NCBI GenBank assembly: GCA_028278525.1
Contig: JANQEE010000032.1
Location: 120,030 to 184,029 of the forward strand
From: Minwuiaceae bacterium
GTDB taxonomy: Bacteria; Pseudomonadota; Alphaproteobacteria; Minwuiales; Minwuiaceae
Direction: 5' to 3'
DNA: 64,000 bases
Shown here: piece by piece, positions 35,386 to 44,204 of the stretch
Layout: each line of letters starts with the position of its first letter
Position numbering within the stretch: position 1 is the first letter of the stretch
The notes under the pieces: generated by a model
The model's input: only the letters and a program-made list of their open reading frames with translations
What the model was told of the DNA's origin: nothing
Databases searched by the model: none
Position numbers and translations under genes: made by a program

Positions 35386-36816
35386 ATGACCGAGGCTGAT
35401 AACCCAAAAGACACCCACCGCGTGGGCGCCGTGATCCTGGCCGCCGGCCTCGGCACGCGCATGAAATCCGACCTGCCGAAAGTCCTCCACCCGATTGCCG
35501 GGCGGCCGATGATTCTCCACCTGATGGCCAGCCTGAACGAGCTTGAGCCGGCCCGGACCGTCGTCGTGACCGGCCCCGGCATGGATCAGGTGCGGGAAGC
35601 CGTGGCGCCGGCGCTCACCGCCATCCAGGACCCGCCGCAGGGCACCGGCCACGCCGTGCTCTCCGCCCGCCAGGCGATGGAGGATTTCGACGGCGATGTG
35701 CTGGTTCTGTTCGGCGCGGACCCGCTGGTCAAGCCGGAAACCCTGCGCGAGATGCTCGCGGCCCGGCGCGGGCCGGACGATCCGGCGGTCGTCGTGCTCG
35801 GTTTCCGTCCCGACGATCCGGCGGCTTACGGCCGCCTGATCCTGGACGGCGACGGACGGCTCGACCGAATCGTTGAATTCAAAGATGCCAGTCCGGAAGA
35901 GGCCGCGGTCGGCCTCTGCAATGCCGGCGTCATGGCGATCGACGGCAAGGCGCTGTACGGCCTGCTCGACCGCGTCGGCAACGACAACGCCAAGTCCGAG
36001 TATTACCTGACCGATATCGTCGCCATCGCGCGCGCGGACGGCCGCGCCTGCGCCGTAGTCGAAGGCGATCCGGAGGAAGTGTTCGGCGTCAACAGCCGGG
36101 CCGAACTGGCCTTCGCCGAATCGGTCGTCCAGCGCCGCCTGCGCGAAGCTGCGATGGATGCGGGCGCCAGCCTGATCGACCCGGATACGGTCTGGTTCTG
36201 CCACGACACCAGGCTCGGCCGCGACGTCGTCGTCGAACCGCATGTGGTGTTCGGCCCGGGCGTTACCGTCGGCGACGGCGTGCGCATCAAGGCGTTCTCG
36301 CACCTTGAGGGCGCGACGGTCGCCACTGCCGCCGAAGTCGGCCCCTATGCCCGGCTGCGCCCCGGCGCGGTGATCGAAGGCAAGGCCAAGATCGGCAATT
36401 TCGTCGAGGTCAAGAACGCCATCGTCGAGCCGGGCGCCAAGATCAATCACCTAAGCTATGTCGGCGACGCCAATGTGGGCGCGGGCGCCAATATCGGCGC
36501 CGGCACGATCACCTGCAATTACGACGGCTTCTTCAAATACCGCACGGAAATCGGCGCCGGCGCGTTCATCGGCTCGAACACCGCGCTGGTCGCGCCGGTC
36601 ACCATCGGCGAAGGCGCCATCGTCGGCGCGGGCAGCACCATCTCCCGCGACGTCGCGCCGGACGCGCTGGCGGTCACCCGCGCCGCCTTGCGGGAACTCG
36701 GCGAGTGGGCCGCCGGTTTCCGCAGCAAGAAGCTCGCCCAGAAGGAAATGCGCAAACGCGCCGCGGCGCACGAGCAGGACGCGGACAAGGGCGCCGAGAA
36801 ACGATCCGCCAGCTAG
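35386..36816 (+). CDS. glmU: Bifunctional GlcN-1-P acetyltransferase / GlcNAc-1-P uridyltransferase
   Basis: 476 residues. The N-terminal pyrophosphorylase domain has LAAGLGTRMKSDLPKVLHP at 17-35 and QGTGHAV; residues from ~250 form a left-handed beta helix with hexapeptide repeats (VEPHVVFGPGVTVGDGVRIK) and the acetyltransferase site YGDAN-like (NHLSYVGDANVGAGANIGAG; TCNYDGFFKY). It makes UDP-GlcNAc for peptidoglycan and lipid A. The tail beyond 450 is a charged extension (KRAAAHEQDADKGAEK). glmS follows 37 bp later; the two catalyse adjacent supply steps. The upstream spacer (35138-35385) is divergent with the permease gene. Confidence 0.97.
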   Translation: MTEADNPKDTHRVGAVILAAGLGTRMKSDLPKVLHPIAGRPMILHLMASLNELEPARTVVVTGPGMDQVREAVAPALTAIQDPPQGTGHAVLSARQAMEDFDGDVLVLFGADPLVKPETLREMLAARRGPDDPAVVVLGFRPDDPAAYGRLILDGDGRLDRIVEFKDASPEEAAVGLCNAGVMAIDGKALYGLLDRVGNDNAKSEYYLTDIVAIARADGRACAVVEGDPEEVFGVNSRAELAFAESVVQRRLREAAMDAGASLIDPDTVWFCHDTRLGRDVVVEPHVVFGPGVTVGDGVRIKAFSHLEGATVATAAEVGPYARLRPGAVIEGKAKIGNFVEVKNAIVEPGAKINHLSYVGDANVGAGANIGAGTITCNYDGFFKYRTEIGAGAFIGSNTALVAPVTIGEGAIVGAGSTISRDVAPDALAVTRAALRELGEWAAGFRSKKLAQKEMRKRAAAHEQDADKGAEKRSAS

Positions 36817-36853
36817 CGGGCGGAAGTGGAGTTCGAGGAAAGGGACGGCTTTC

Positions 36854-38677
36854 ATGTGTGGCATCATCGGCGTCATGGGCAAGGCCGACGTGGTTCCGTC
36901 GCTGGTCGGCGGGCTTAAGCGGCTGGAATATCGCGGTTACGACTCGGCCGGCGTGGCTACCCTGGTCAACGGCTCGATCCACCGCCGCCGCGCCGAAGGC
37001 AAGCTGGTCAACCTGGAAAGCGTGGTCGGCGCCGAGCCGATCCATGGCGACATCGGTATCGGCCACACCCGCTGGGCGACCCACGGCGTGCCGAACGAGA
37101 CCAACGCCCATCCGCACGCGACCGATCGCGTCGCCATCGTCCATAACGGCATCATCGAGAACTATCGCGAACTGGCGGCGGAACTGGCCGGCCTCGGCCA
37201 CAAGTTCGCGACCGAGACGGATTCGGAAATCGTCGCCCACCTGATCACCCGCTACATGAACGAGCAGATGTCGCCGGTTGACGCGGTGGGCGCCGCGCTG
37301 AAGCGTCTCGACGGCGCCTTCGCGCTCGGCATCATCTTCGCCGGCGAGCACGACCTGATGATCGGCGCGCGCCAGGGCTGCCCGCTGGCCGTCGGCTACG
37401 GCGACGGCGAGATGTTCCTCGGTTCGGATTCGATGGCCCTGGCGCCGATGACCGAACGCATCAGCTATCTGGAAGAGGGCGACTGGGTCGTGCTGCAGCG
37501 CGGCGGCGCCACCTTCTACAACGAGAACGACGAAGAGGTCGAACGGGAGATCCGCCAGACCGCCAGCTCCGGCGCCATGATCGGCAAGGGCAATTACCGT
37601 CACTTCATGCTGAAGGAGATCTACGAGCAGCCGGCCGTGGTGGGCGACACCCTGCATGCCCACATCAACCCGGCGACCCAGTCGGTCCACTTCCAGGACC
37701 TGCCGTTCGATCTGGCCACCGTGCCGAAGATCACCATCGTCGCCTGCGGCACCTCGTTCTACGCCGCGTTAGTCGCGAAATACTGGTTCGAGCAGATCGC
37801 CGGCCTGAACGTCGATGTCGATTTCGCGTCGGAGTTCCGCTACCGCGGCACGCCGTTGCCCGAAGGCGGCCTGGCGCTGTTCATCTCCCAGTCGGGCGAG
37901 ACGGCGGACACCCTCGCGGCGCTCCGCGACTGCAAGGCCCGCGGCCAGCATGTCGCCTCCATCGTCAACGTCACCGAAAGCACCATGGCGCGGGAATCGC
38001 ATGCGATCTTCCCGACGCTTGCCGGTCCGGAGATCGGCGTCGCCTCGACCAAAGCCTTCACCTGCCAGCTTGCGACGCTCGCCTGCATCGTCATCGCCAC
38101 CGCGCGCATGCGCGGCGCCATCGACGCGGACGGGGAGGCGCGGCTCACCCAGGCCCTGATCGAAGTGCCGGCGCGCGTGGCGGAAGTGCTGAACCACGAC
38201 GAGACCATCCAGCAACTCGCCCACGATATCTTCGAAGCACGCGACGTGCTCTATCTCGGCCGCGGCACGGGCTACCCGATCGCCATGGAAGGCGCGCTGA
38301 AACTTAAGGAAATCTCCTACATCCACGCCGAAGGCTATGCCGCCGGCGAAATGAAGCACGGCCCGATCGCCCTGATCGACGAAGAGGTGCCGATCATCGT
38401 CATCGCGCCGACCGACGACCTGTTCGAGAAGACGGCGTCCAACATGCAGGAATCCATGGCCCGCGGCGGCCGGGTGATCTTCCTGTCCGACCAAGTCGGT
38501 TGCGACAAGATGCGCGGCTTCGCCAAGTTCTGCGTCGACCTGCCCGATGTAGACCCGTTCGTGGCGCCGATCCTCTACGCTCTGCCGGTGCAGTTGCTCG
38601 CCTACCACGTCGCGGTGCTGAAGGGGACCGATGTCGATCAGCCGCGCAACCTGGCCAAGTCGGTGACCGTCGAATAA
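36854..38677 (+). CDS. glmS: Glutamine--fructose-6-phosphate aminotransferase
   Basis: 607 residues from MCGIIGVMG at 36854, where Cys2 is the N-terminal nucleophile of the glutaminase domain. HTRWATHGVPNETNAHPH lies in the same domain. Two SIS domains bind fructose 6-phosphate: TIVACGTSFYAALVAKYWFE and later YLGRGTGYPIAMEGALKLKE with ISYIHAEGYAAGEMKHGPIA. It ends KSVTVE as in other GlmS proteins. It gives glucosamine 6-phosphate, first committed step to UDP-GlcNAc. Operon with glmU; the GST gene starts just after the stop. Confidence 0.98.
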   Translation: MCGIIGVMGKADVVPSLVGGLKRLEYRGYDSAGVATLVNGSIHRRRAEGKLVNLESVVGAEPIHGDIGIGHTRWATHGVPNETNAHPHATDRVAIVHNGIIENYRELAAELAGLGHKFATETDSEIVAHLITRYMNEQMSPVDAVGAALKRLDGAFALGIIFAGEHDLMIGARQGCPLAVGYGDGEMFLGSDSMALAPMTERISYLEEGDWVVLQRGGATFYNENDEEVEREIRQTASSGAMIGKGNYRHFMLKEIYEQPAVVGDTLHAHINPATQSVHFQDLPFDLATVPKITIVACGTSFYAALVAKYWFEQIAGLNVDVDFASEFRYRGTPLPEGGLALFISQSGETADTLAALRDCKARGQHVASIVNVTESTMARESHAIFPTLAGPEIGVASTKAFTCQLATLACIVIATARMRGAIDADGEARLTQALIEVPARVAEVLNHDETIQQLAHDIFEARDVLYLGRGTGYPIAMEGALKLKEISYIHAEGYAAGEMKHGPIALIDEEVPIIVIAPTDDLFEKTASNMQESMARGGRVIFLSDQVGCDKMRGFAKFCVDLPDVDPFVAPILYALPVQLLAYHVAVLKGTDVDQPRNLAKSVTVE

Positions 38678-38688
38678 GGCGGCCGCCG

Positions 38689-39333
38689 ATCCTTACTCTC
38701 TACGGCAATCTGGATTCCGGTAACGACTACAAGGTCCGTCTGCTGTTCGCCCAGCTCGGCATCGAGCATCGCCGGGTCGAGGTACGCCAGGACACCGGCG
38801 ACACCGCAACGGCCGCCTTCCGCGCCATCAACCCCAACGGCAAAGTGCCGGCGGTCCGCTTCGACGACGGCCGCGTCCTCGCCGAATCCGGCGCCATCCT
38901 GTTCTATTTCGCGCAGGGCACGCCGCTCTGGCCCGATGATCCGTGGCACCGGGCCGAGATATTGCGCTGGATGTTTTTTGAACAATACAGTCACGAGCCC
39001 TATATCGCCGTGAACCGCTATATACTTTGCTTCCTGCCCGACAAGACCGGGACGGAGGTTCGGGTGGCGGAAAACAACAAGAAAGGCGCTCACGCGCTCG
39101 CCGTTATGGATAAGCATCTGACTGATCACGAGTGGCTCGCCGCTGGCCGCTACTCGATTGCCGATATCGCCCTCTACGCCTACACCCACAATGCCGACGA
39201 AGGCGGCTTCGATCTTGACGCCTGCCCGAACCTGCGGTGTTGGCTCGATCGCGTCCGCGCCGAACCGGGCCATGTGCCGATGGATCAGGAGACCGGCGCG
39301 CTGCCGCCGTCGCATCTGGACGGCCCGGCATGA
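38689..39333 (+). CDS. Glutathione S-transferase family protein, start codon unclear
   Basis: At least 214 residues. Thioredoxin-like N-terminal domain: LTLYGNLDSGNDYKVRLLF (Ser in the glutathione-activating position), NPNGKVPAVRFDDGRVLAESGAIL (cis-Pro and the ES pair that binds gamma-glutamyl), then a helical C-terminal domain with HEWLAAGRYSIADIALYAY. It is a clear GST, but the first strand begins with ATCCTTACTCTCTAC at 38689 and no ATG, GTG or TTG lies between it and the region 11 bases back in glmS; the nearest legal start is inside glmS (38500) and adds unrelated sequence. A non-canonical start or a sequencing error is possible. The stop overlaps chaC. Confidence 0.78.
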   Translation: MLTLYGNLDSGNDYKVRLLFAQLGIEHRRVEVRQDTGDTATAAFRAINPNGKVPAVRFDDGRVLAESGAILFYFAQGTPLWPDDPWHRAEILRWMFFEQYSHEPYIAVNRYILCFLPDKTGTEVRVAENNKKGAHALAVMDKHLTDHEWLAAGRYSIADIALYAYTHNADEGGFDLDACPNLRCWLDRVRAEPGHVPMDQETGALPPSHLDGPA

Positions 39334-39938
39334 ACGATCTCGGCAACTTCCCGCCCTGGCCCGACGCGATGCGCGAGGCCTCCATGGTGGAAACCATTGC
39401 TTCCGCGCCGGTCGATAACTGCATCTGGGTGTTCGGCTACGGTTCCCTGATGTGGGACCCCCGGTTCCAGTACCGTTGCCGCCAGCATGCGACACTGCGC
39501 GGCTTTCGCCGCTCGTTCTGTTTCTGGTCGGTACGCGGCCGCGGCTCGCCGGAAGCGCCCGGCCTCGGCCTCGCGCTGCTCGAAGGCACGGCCCACACCC
39601 ACGGCATCGCCTTCCGTCTGGAACCGGACAACTTCGCCACCGACCTGCCGGCGCTCTGGAAGCGGGAGATGGTCAACGGCGTCTACCGGCCGGTCTGGGT
39701 GCCGATCGAAATGCACGGCGACGAAGCCCTGGCGCTCACCTTCGTCGCCGACCCCGACCACCCGCAGTTCGCCGGCGAGTTCCCGGCCGACGTCCAGGCC
39801 GACTATATCCGCCAGGCCACCGGCATCCGCGGCCGCTGCCGCGACTACCTCGCCAACGTCGTCGCCGGCCTGCACGACCTCGGCGTGCCCGACGAATCCC
39901 TCGACGATTTATTGGCCCGCGTCGACAACCATACCTAG
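39330..39938 (+). CDS. chaC: ChaC-type gamma-glutamylcyclotransferase
   Basis: 202 residues, start overlapping the GST stop in ATGA. The family block VFGYGSLMWDPRFQY opens the cyclotransferase fold; RRSFCFWSVRGRGSPEAPGL and ALWKREMVNGVYRPVW (with the catalytic Glu) follow, and the QADYIRQATGIRGRCRDYL end is typical. It splits glutathione to 5-oxoproline and Cys-Gly in the cytosol. Its tandem link to a GST suggests a glutathione-handling pair. The first ~28 residues are less conserved. A run of REP-like elements begins 9 bp after the stop. Confidence 0.93.
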   Translation: MNDLGNFPPWPDAMREASMVETIASAPVDNCIWVFGYGSLMWDPRFQYRCRQHATLRGFRRSFCFWSVRGRGSPEAPGLGLALLEGTAHTHGIAFRLEPDNFATDLPALWKREMVNGVYRPVWVPIEMHGDEALALTFVADPDHPQFAGEFPADVQADYIRQATGIRGRCRDYLANVVAGLHDLGVPDESLDDLLARVDNHT

Positions 39939-39947
39939 CCGCCCTAC

Positions 39948-40033
39948 TGTCATTGCGAGCGCAGCGAAGCAATCTGGAGAAACAGCGCTCCGCCGTCTCG
40001 AGATCGCCACGGCCCTCCGGGCCTCGCGATGAC
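39948..40033. repeat. REP-like palindromic element, copy 3
   Basis: Starts TGTCATTGCGAGCGCAGCG and ends CCTCGCGATGAC; 38 bp separate it from copy 4 in the same orientation. The inner GGCCCTCCGGGCC hairpin is intact. Confidence 0.93.
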
Positions 40034-40071
40034 GCGAAGGGGAAACAGGAGCGGCAACGTCCTAACTTCGC

Positions 40072-40158
40072 TGTCATTGCGAGCAGAGCGAAGCAATCTG
40101 GAAAAGCTAGGCTCTACGCTCCCGAGACCGCCACGGCCCTCCGGGCCTCGCGATGACA
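40072..40158. repeat. REP-like palindromic element, copy 4
   Basis: 87 bp, TGTCATTGCGAGCAGAGCG to CCTCGCGATGACA, with 11 of 12 terminal bases inverted-complementary. It ends one base before the stop codon of the GIY-YIG gene and is the same length as copy 5 on the gene's other side. Confidence 0.95.
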
Positions 40159-40159
40159 G

Positions 40160-40462
40160 CTATGGCTTGAACCAGTCTGCCGCCAGATCCGACCACGTTG
40201 GGTTCGTCTGATTGATCAAAGCTTCCTTCTTGGCCCGGGAGCCCGCCTTGATCTGCTTCTCGCGCTGAATAGCTGCCGTCGCGTCCGGCGACGTTTCGAC
40301 ATACACGAGTCGACGCACGTTGTACCGCTTCGTAAACCCGCTGGCCTCTCTGCTGCGATGCTCATACAACCGACGTTCAAGGTTGTTGGTGACGCCTGTG
40401 TAAAGAACGGTGCGGCGATCATTGGCCAGGATGTAAACGTAGTACTCTCCCTGGGACATCAA
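40160..40462 (-). CDS. GIY-YIG nuclease family protein between two repeats
   Basis: 100 residues, a single GIY-YIG domain with the catalytic parts EYYVYILANDRRT, then VLYTGVTNNLERRLYEHR (YTG in place of YIG, plus the Arg) and the Glu in IQREKQIKAGSR. The start is ATG at 40462 or the next ATG. Proteins of this small group are widespread and of unknown role; they may cut DNA at special structures. The gene fills the gap between two direct REP-like elements: 1 bp from its stop to copy 4 and 7 bp from its start to copy 5. That tight fit suggests the gene and repeats moved or evolved as a unit. Confidence 0.9.
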   Translation of the reverse strand: MMSQGEYYVYILANDRRTVLYTGVTNNLERRLYEHRSREASGFTKRYNVRRLVYVETSPDATAAIQREKQIKAGSRAKKEALINQTNPTWSDLAADWFKP

Positions 40463-40469
40463 GCAACAC

Positions 40470-40556
40470 TGTCATTGCGAGCGTAGCGAAGCAATCTGGA
40501 AAACCAGCGCTCCGTCATCCCGAGATCGCCACGGCCCTACGGGCCTCGCGATGACA
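40470..40556. repeat. REP-like palindromic element, copy 5
   Basis: 87 bp, TGTCATTGCGAGCGTAGCG to CCTCGCGATGACA. Same length and orientation as copy 4. Its last 20 bp overlap the end of the LysR gene and encode that protein's final residues. Confidence 0.95.
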
Positions 40557-41460
40557 ACGCCTCGACCTTTCCGCCCGCCAGTTCCTCGCTATTCCGCGCG
40601 ATCAGATCCGCCAGGTAGTCGAACGCCGCCCTGATCCGCGCGCTGCGCTTCAAGTCGGGATGGGTGACCAGCCAGATCTCCTGGTTGGCCACGTCGATAT
40701 GCGGCAGTACTGGCAGCAGCCCCGGATCGCGGTTGCCGACCAGGGCCGACGCCGAGCCGACGCCGAGCCCGGCGCGCACCGCCGCCAGTTGCGACAGCAG
40801 GCTGTTGGAGCTGAACACCATGCGTTCCGCCGGGACGTGGCGCATCAGCCATTTCGCCTGGGTGATATGGCCGAACGCCTCGTCGAAGCCGACGATGTAA
40901 TGCTTCGGCAGGTCTTCCACGCGTTTGGGAATGCCGTACCGGTCCGCGTATGACGTGGCGGCGAACAGCCGGACCGCGTGGGTGCCGACCCGCCGCGCGA
41001 TCAGGTCCGACTGCTGCGGCCGAAACAGGCGGACCGCGATGTCCGCCTCCCGGCGCAGCAGGTTGACCGCTGCGTTGTCGATCACCAGCTCGATGCGGAT
41101 GCCGGGATAGGCGTCGCGAAAGCCGGCCAACTCACCGGTCAGCCATTCGACGCCGATACCCTCGGTGGCGGACAGTCTCACCGTCCCCTCCAGGCCGGAG
41201 TCCGTGCCCGACGCGGTGCGCTCCACCGCCACCGCCTCCTGGTCCATGCGCTTGGCGTGGTCCAGGATCATCTCGCCGGCCTCGGTCAGCTCCAGGCCGC
41301 GCGGCGTCCGGTTGAACAGCCGGGCGTCCAGCCCGGTTTCCAGGGCCGCGATGCGCCGGCTGACGGTCGGCTGGCTGACCCGCAGGTGCTTGGCGGCAGC
41401 CGACAGGCTGCCGGCTTCCGCGACCGCCAGGAAGTCGCGCAACGCGGTCCAATCCAACAT
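40537..41460 (-). CDS. LysR-family transcriptional regulator
   Basis: 307 residues from MLDWTALRDFLAVAEAGSLS. The N-terminal winged HTH is AAAKHLRVSQPTVSRRIAALE (residues ~20-40), the linker ends near 90, and the periplasmic-binding-like effector domain follows (GTVRLSATEGIGVEWLTGEL; AGLGVGSASALVGNR). It is a one-component regulator with an unknown small ligand, divergent from a PaaI-type thioesterase gene 135 bp away, its likely target. The last residues (SSRGP) are encoded by the REP element at 40470-40556, so the natural C terminus was probably replaced when the repeat landed. Confidence 0.92.
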   Translation of the reverse strand: MLDWTALRDFLAVAEAGSLSAAAKHLRVSQPTVSRRIAALETGLDARLFNRTPRGLELTEAGEMILDHAKRMDQEAVAVERTASGTDSGLEGTVRLSATEGIGVEWLTGELAGFRDAYPGIRIELVIDNAAVNLLRREADIAVRLFRPQQSDLIARRVGTHAVRLFAATSYADRYGIPKRVEDLPKHYIVGFDEAFGHITQAKWLMRHVPAERMVFSSNSLLSQLAAVRAGLGVGSASALVGNRDPGLLPVLPHIDVANQEIWLVTHPDLKRSARIRAAFDYLADLIARNSEELAGGKVEALSSRGP

Positions 41461-41595
41461 GGCCCCTGTCCGTCGATGTGAGTCCGATATATGCAGGCCC
41501 AATCTATACACGATTGTATAGCTCTTATACCCAGCTAAGCAATTCGCATTCAGATTCGTGGCGCTACAGTCGCCTGAAACCTGGAGTTTTTGCGC

Positions 41596-42066
41596 ATGTC
41601 TGTAAACGGACAACCCGGTTCGGCGCCGCAGGACGCCGCGCCGACGAACGGCCTCGACTTCCTCCGCTCGAAAATGCAGGAGGACGGCTCCTCGTCGGGG
41701 ATCGGCAGTTTAATGGGATTTCGGCCCGATACCCTCGAAGAAGGTCGCGTCGTCTTCGTCGGCACGCCGGACAGTCGCCACTACAACCCGGTAGGCTTTG
41801 TGCATGGCGGCTATGCCGCGACGCTGCTGGACTCCGCGATGGCCTGTGCGATCCATACCACCCTGCCGGCCGGCAAGGGCTACACAACCGTGGAGCTGAA
41901 GGTGAACTACCTCCGGCCGATGTCCGAGAAGACCGGTCCGATCCGGGCGGAAGGCAAAATCATACATGTCGGCGGCCGCTTGGCCACGGCGGAAGGCCGC
42001 CTCGTCGACGAGTCCGGCAAGCTCTACGCCCACGGCAGCACCACCTGCATGGTTTTCCCGGTATAG
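41596..42066 (+). CDS. PaaI-family thioesterase
   Basis: 156 residues from the ATG at 41596. The hotdog-fold hallmark VHGGYAATLLDSAMACAIHT holds the helix and active-site His-Gly-Gly; TTVELKVNYLRPM is the second conserved strand. It hydrolyses hydroxyphenylacetyl-CoA or a similar acyl-CoA in this family. The divergent LysR gene probably controls it. The ~30 N-terminal residues are a flexible extension rich in Ala and Pro. Single gene; the MFS gene starts 141 bp after. Confidence 0.9.
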   Translation: MSVNGQPGSAPQDAAPTNGLDFLRSKMQEDGSSSGIGSLMGFRPDTLEEGRVVFVGTPDSRHYNPVGFVHGGYAATLLDSAMACAIHTTLPAGKGYTTVELKVNYLRPMSEKTGPIRAEGKIIHVGGRLATAEGRLVDESGKLYAHGSTTCMVFPV

Positions 42067-42207
42067 CGGGCCACGGGCGCGGCGGCAGGAAAGGTGGGCT
42101 ATTTGACCTTGCTGCCACGCCGGATCCGCGCAACATGACAGCACATAATCGCCCATGACATTCTCGGCCTCGCGCCGCTTACCAGATTGCGTTGGAGATT
42201 TCGATTA

Positions 42208-43422
42208 ATGGCCGAACAATCCACCTGGCGGACGCCGACCCTGATCCTGATCTGCGGCAGCATGATCGTGCTGCTGACGCTCGGCACGCGCAATTCGTTC
42301 GGCCTGTTTCTGGAGCCGATCAGCCACGCGCTCGGCACCGGGCGCGGCATGTTCGGGCTCGGCCTGGCCTTGCAGAACCTGATCTGGGGCGCGGCGCAGC
42401 CGTTCGCCGGCGCCATCGCCGACCGTTACGGCTCGGGCCGGGTCATCGCCGCGGGCGGCGTGCTCTACGCCCTCGGCCTGCTGTTGATGTCGCAGGCGAC
42501 CGATCCGATCACCTTGAACATCGGCGCCGGCGTGCTGATCGGCTTCGGCCTCGGCGGCGCCTCGCTGTCGGTCGTGCTGGCCGCCGTCGCCAAGCAGTTC
42601 CCGGAGGAACGCCGGTCCTGGGCGCTCGGCGTCGGCACGGCGATGGGCTCGCTCGGCAACGTCGTCATGGTCGCCGCCAGCGACTACCTGATCGGCGGCT
42701 TTGGTTGGTCGTTCGCGCTGCTGGTCATGGCGGTTCTCACGCTCACCATCGTGCCGCTCTCGGCCGCGCTGGCCGGCAAGCCGGACCTTGGCCCCGGCGT
42801 GCGGGAGCAGACCTTCGGCGAAGCCCTGGCCGAGGCCCGCGCCCATTCCGGCTACCGTTACCTCACCGTCGGCTTCTTCGTCTGCGGCTTCCACGTCGTG
42901 TTCATCGGCACCCATTTTCCGGCCTATCTGACGGATCTCGAGTTCAGCCGCGAGGTCGGCGCCCAGGCGCTGATCCTGATCGGCGTGTTCAACGTGATCG
43001 GCTCGTACCTCGCCGGCGTCGTCGGCGCGCGCTACAGCAAGAAATACGCGCTGACCTGGATCTATCTGGCCCGCTCGGTCGCGATCCTGCTGTTCATCAC
43101 GCTGCCGCCCAGCATCTACACGGTCTACGGCTTCTCGGCCGCCATCGGCCTGCTCTGGCTGTCGACCGTGCCGCTCACCTCCGGCATCGTTGCCCAGGTG
43201 TTCGGCCCGCGCTATATGGCCACGCTGTTCGGCATCGTGTTCTTCAGCCACCAGGTCGGCAGCTTCCTAGGCGCCTGGCTTGGCGGCGTTCTGTACGACA
43301 GTACCGGTTCCTACGACGTGGTCTGGTGGGCGAGCGTCGCGCTCGGCCTTATCGCCGCGTTGCTGCATTGGCCGATTGACGAGCGTCCGATGGCCCGCGA
43401 CGCCGTCCCACAGGAGACCTGA
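42208..43422 (+). CDS. MFS transporter (OFA-like / monocarboxylate-type)
   Basis: 404 residues with twelve hydrophobic segments. Signature between TM2 and TM3: GAIADRYGSGRVIAAGG, an A-D-R-Y-G-x-G-R loop; the start SMIVLLTLGTRNSFGLFLEP fits the OFA/monocarboxylate branch. The cysteine hydrolase gene follows 5 bp later, so they form an operon and the transporter may import or export that enzyme's substrate or product. Direction and substrate unknown. Inner membrane. Confidence 0.88.
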   Translation: MAEQSTWRTPTLILICGSMIVLLTLGTRNSFGLFLEPISHALGTGRGMFGLGLALQNLIWGAAQPFAGAIADRYGSGRVIAAGGVLYALGLLLMSQATDPITLNIGAGVLIGFGLGGASLSVVLAAVAKQFPEERRSWALGVGTAMGSLGNVVMVAASDYLIGGFGWSFALLVMAVLTLTIVPLSAALAGKPDLGPGVREQTFGEALAEARAHSGYRYLTVGFFVCGFHVVFIGTHFPAYLTDLEFSREVGAQALILIGVFNVIGSYLAGVVGARYSKKYALTWIYLARSVAILLFITLPPSIYTVYGFSAAIGLLWLSTVPLTSGIVAQVFGPRYMATLFGIVFFSHQVGSFLGAWLGGVLYDSTGSYDVVWWASVALGLIAALLHWPIDERPMARDAVPQET

Positions 43423-43427
43423 CAACC

Positions 43428-44021
43428 ATGACCGCACCGAAAACCCTGCTCGACCTGGCCGGCGCCAAACCCGCGCCGATCGTGCCCGAAGACACCGCCG
43501 TCGTGATGATCGACTGCCAGAACGAATATGTCGACGGCATCCTGGCGCTGCCCGGCGTCCGGCCGGCGCTGGACCAGGGGGCGCTTGCCCTGCAGATCCT
43601 GCGCGAGCGCGGCCTGCCGGTCTTTCACATCCAGCATCGCGGCGGGCCGGGCGGCCCGTTCGACCGAGACGCGGCGGTGTTCCAGATCGCCGATCCGGTA
43701 AAGCCCGTCGCCGGCGAACCCAGCATCGAGAAATCCCTGCCCAACGCCTTCGCCGGCACCGACCTGCACGACCAACTGCAGGCGGCCGGCCGCAAGCATA
43801 TCGTGCTCGCCGGCTTCATGACCCACATGTGCATCTCGTCGACGGCGCGCGCCGCGCTCGACCTCGGTTATCGCTGCACCATCGTCGCCGACGCCTGCGC
43901 CACCCGCGACCTGCCGGACGGCAGGGGCGGCGTGGTCTCGGCCGACGACCTGCATCGCATGGAACTGGCGGCGCTCTCCGACCGGTTCGCCACCATCCTG
44001 CCGGACGCCTCGGCGCTTTAA
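43428..44021 (+). CDS. Isochorismatase-family cysteine hydrolase
   Basis: 197 residues. The catalytic triad of this fold is visible: Asp in AVVMIDCQNEYVDG (residues ~25-37), Lys in SIEKSLPNAFAGTDL, and Cys in LAGFMTHMCISSTARAALDL. It hydrolyses a C-N or amide bond (relatives: nicotinamidase, N-carbamoylsarcosine amidase, biuret amidohydrolase). The N-carbamoylsarcosine reading would fit the hyuAB and sox genes of this window, but they are 30 kb away. It lies in an operon with the MFS gene upstream. Confidence 0.9.
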   Translation: MTAPKTLLDLAGAKPAPIVPEDTAVVMIDCQNEYVDGILALPGVRPALDQGALALQILRERGLPVFHIQHRGGPGGPFDRDAAVFQIADPVKPVAGEPSIEKSLPNAFAGTDLHDQLQAAGRKHIVLAGFMTHMCISSTARAALDLGYRCTIVADACATRDLPDGRGGVVSADDLHRMELAALSDRFATILPDASAL

Positions 44022-44204
44022 GCTTCAATAGGACAGACTGGGCGACCGGCGCGGATATCTGTCGTCGAAAAGCTGTCGCTTTTTCGTCGCCGAGGAAGCA
44101 TCGCGCTGAGTATTTGCACCGTTTGCCCGGACAACGACGCTGGCGTTAGACGCCCCGCCGCGCCATGTCTATAGTTGGACGAAACGCCAACCCGGAGGTG
44201 CCCC

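Noticed and set aside
39948..40556. CRISPR array
   Set aside because: Three similar repeats of 86-87 bp, with spacers of 38 and 311 bp, one containing a gene; palindromic and dispersed elsewhere. That is REP-like, not CRISPR, and no cas genes are near.
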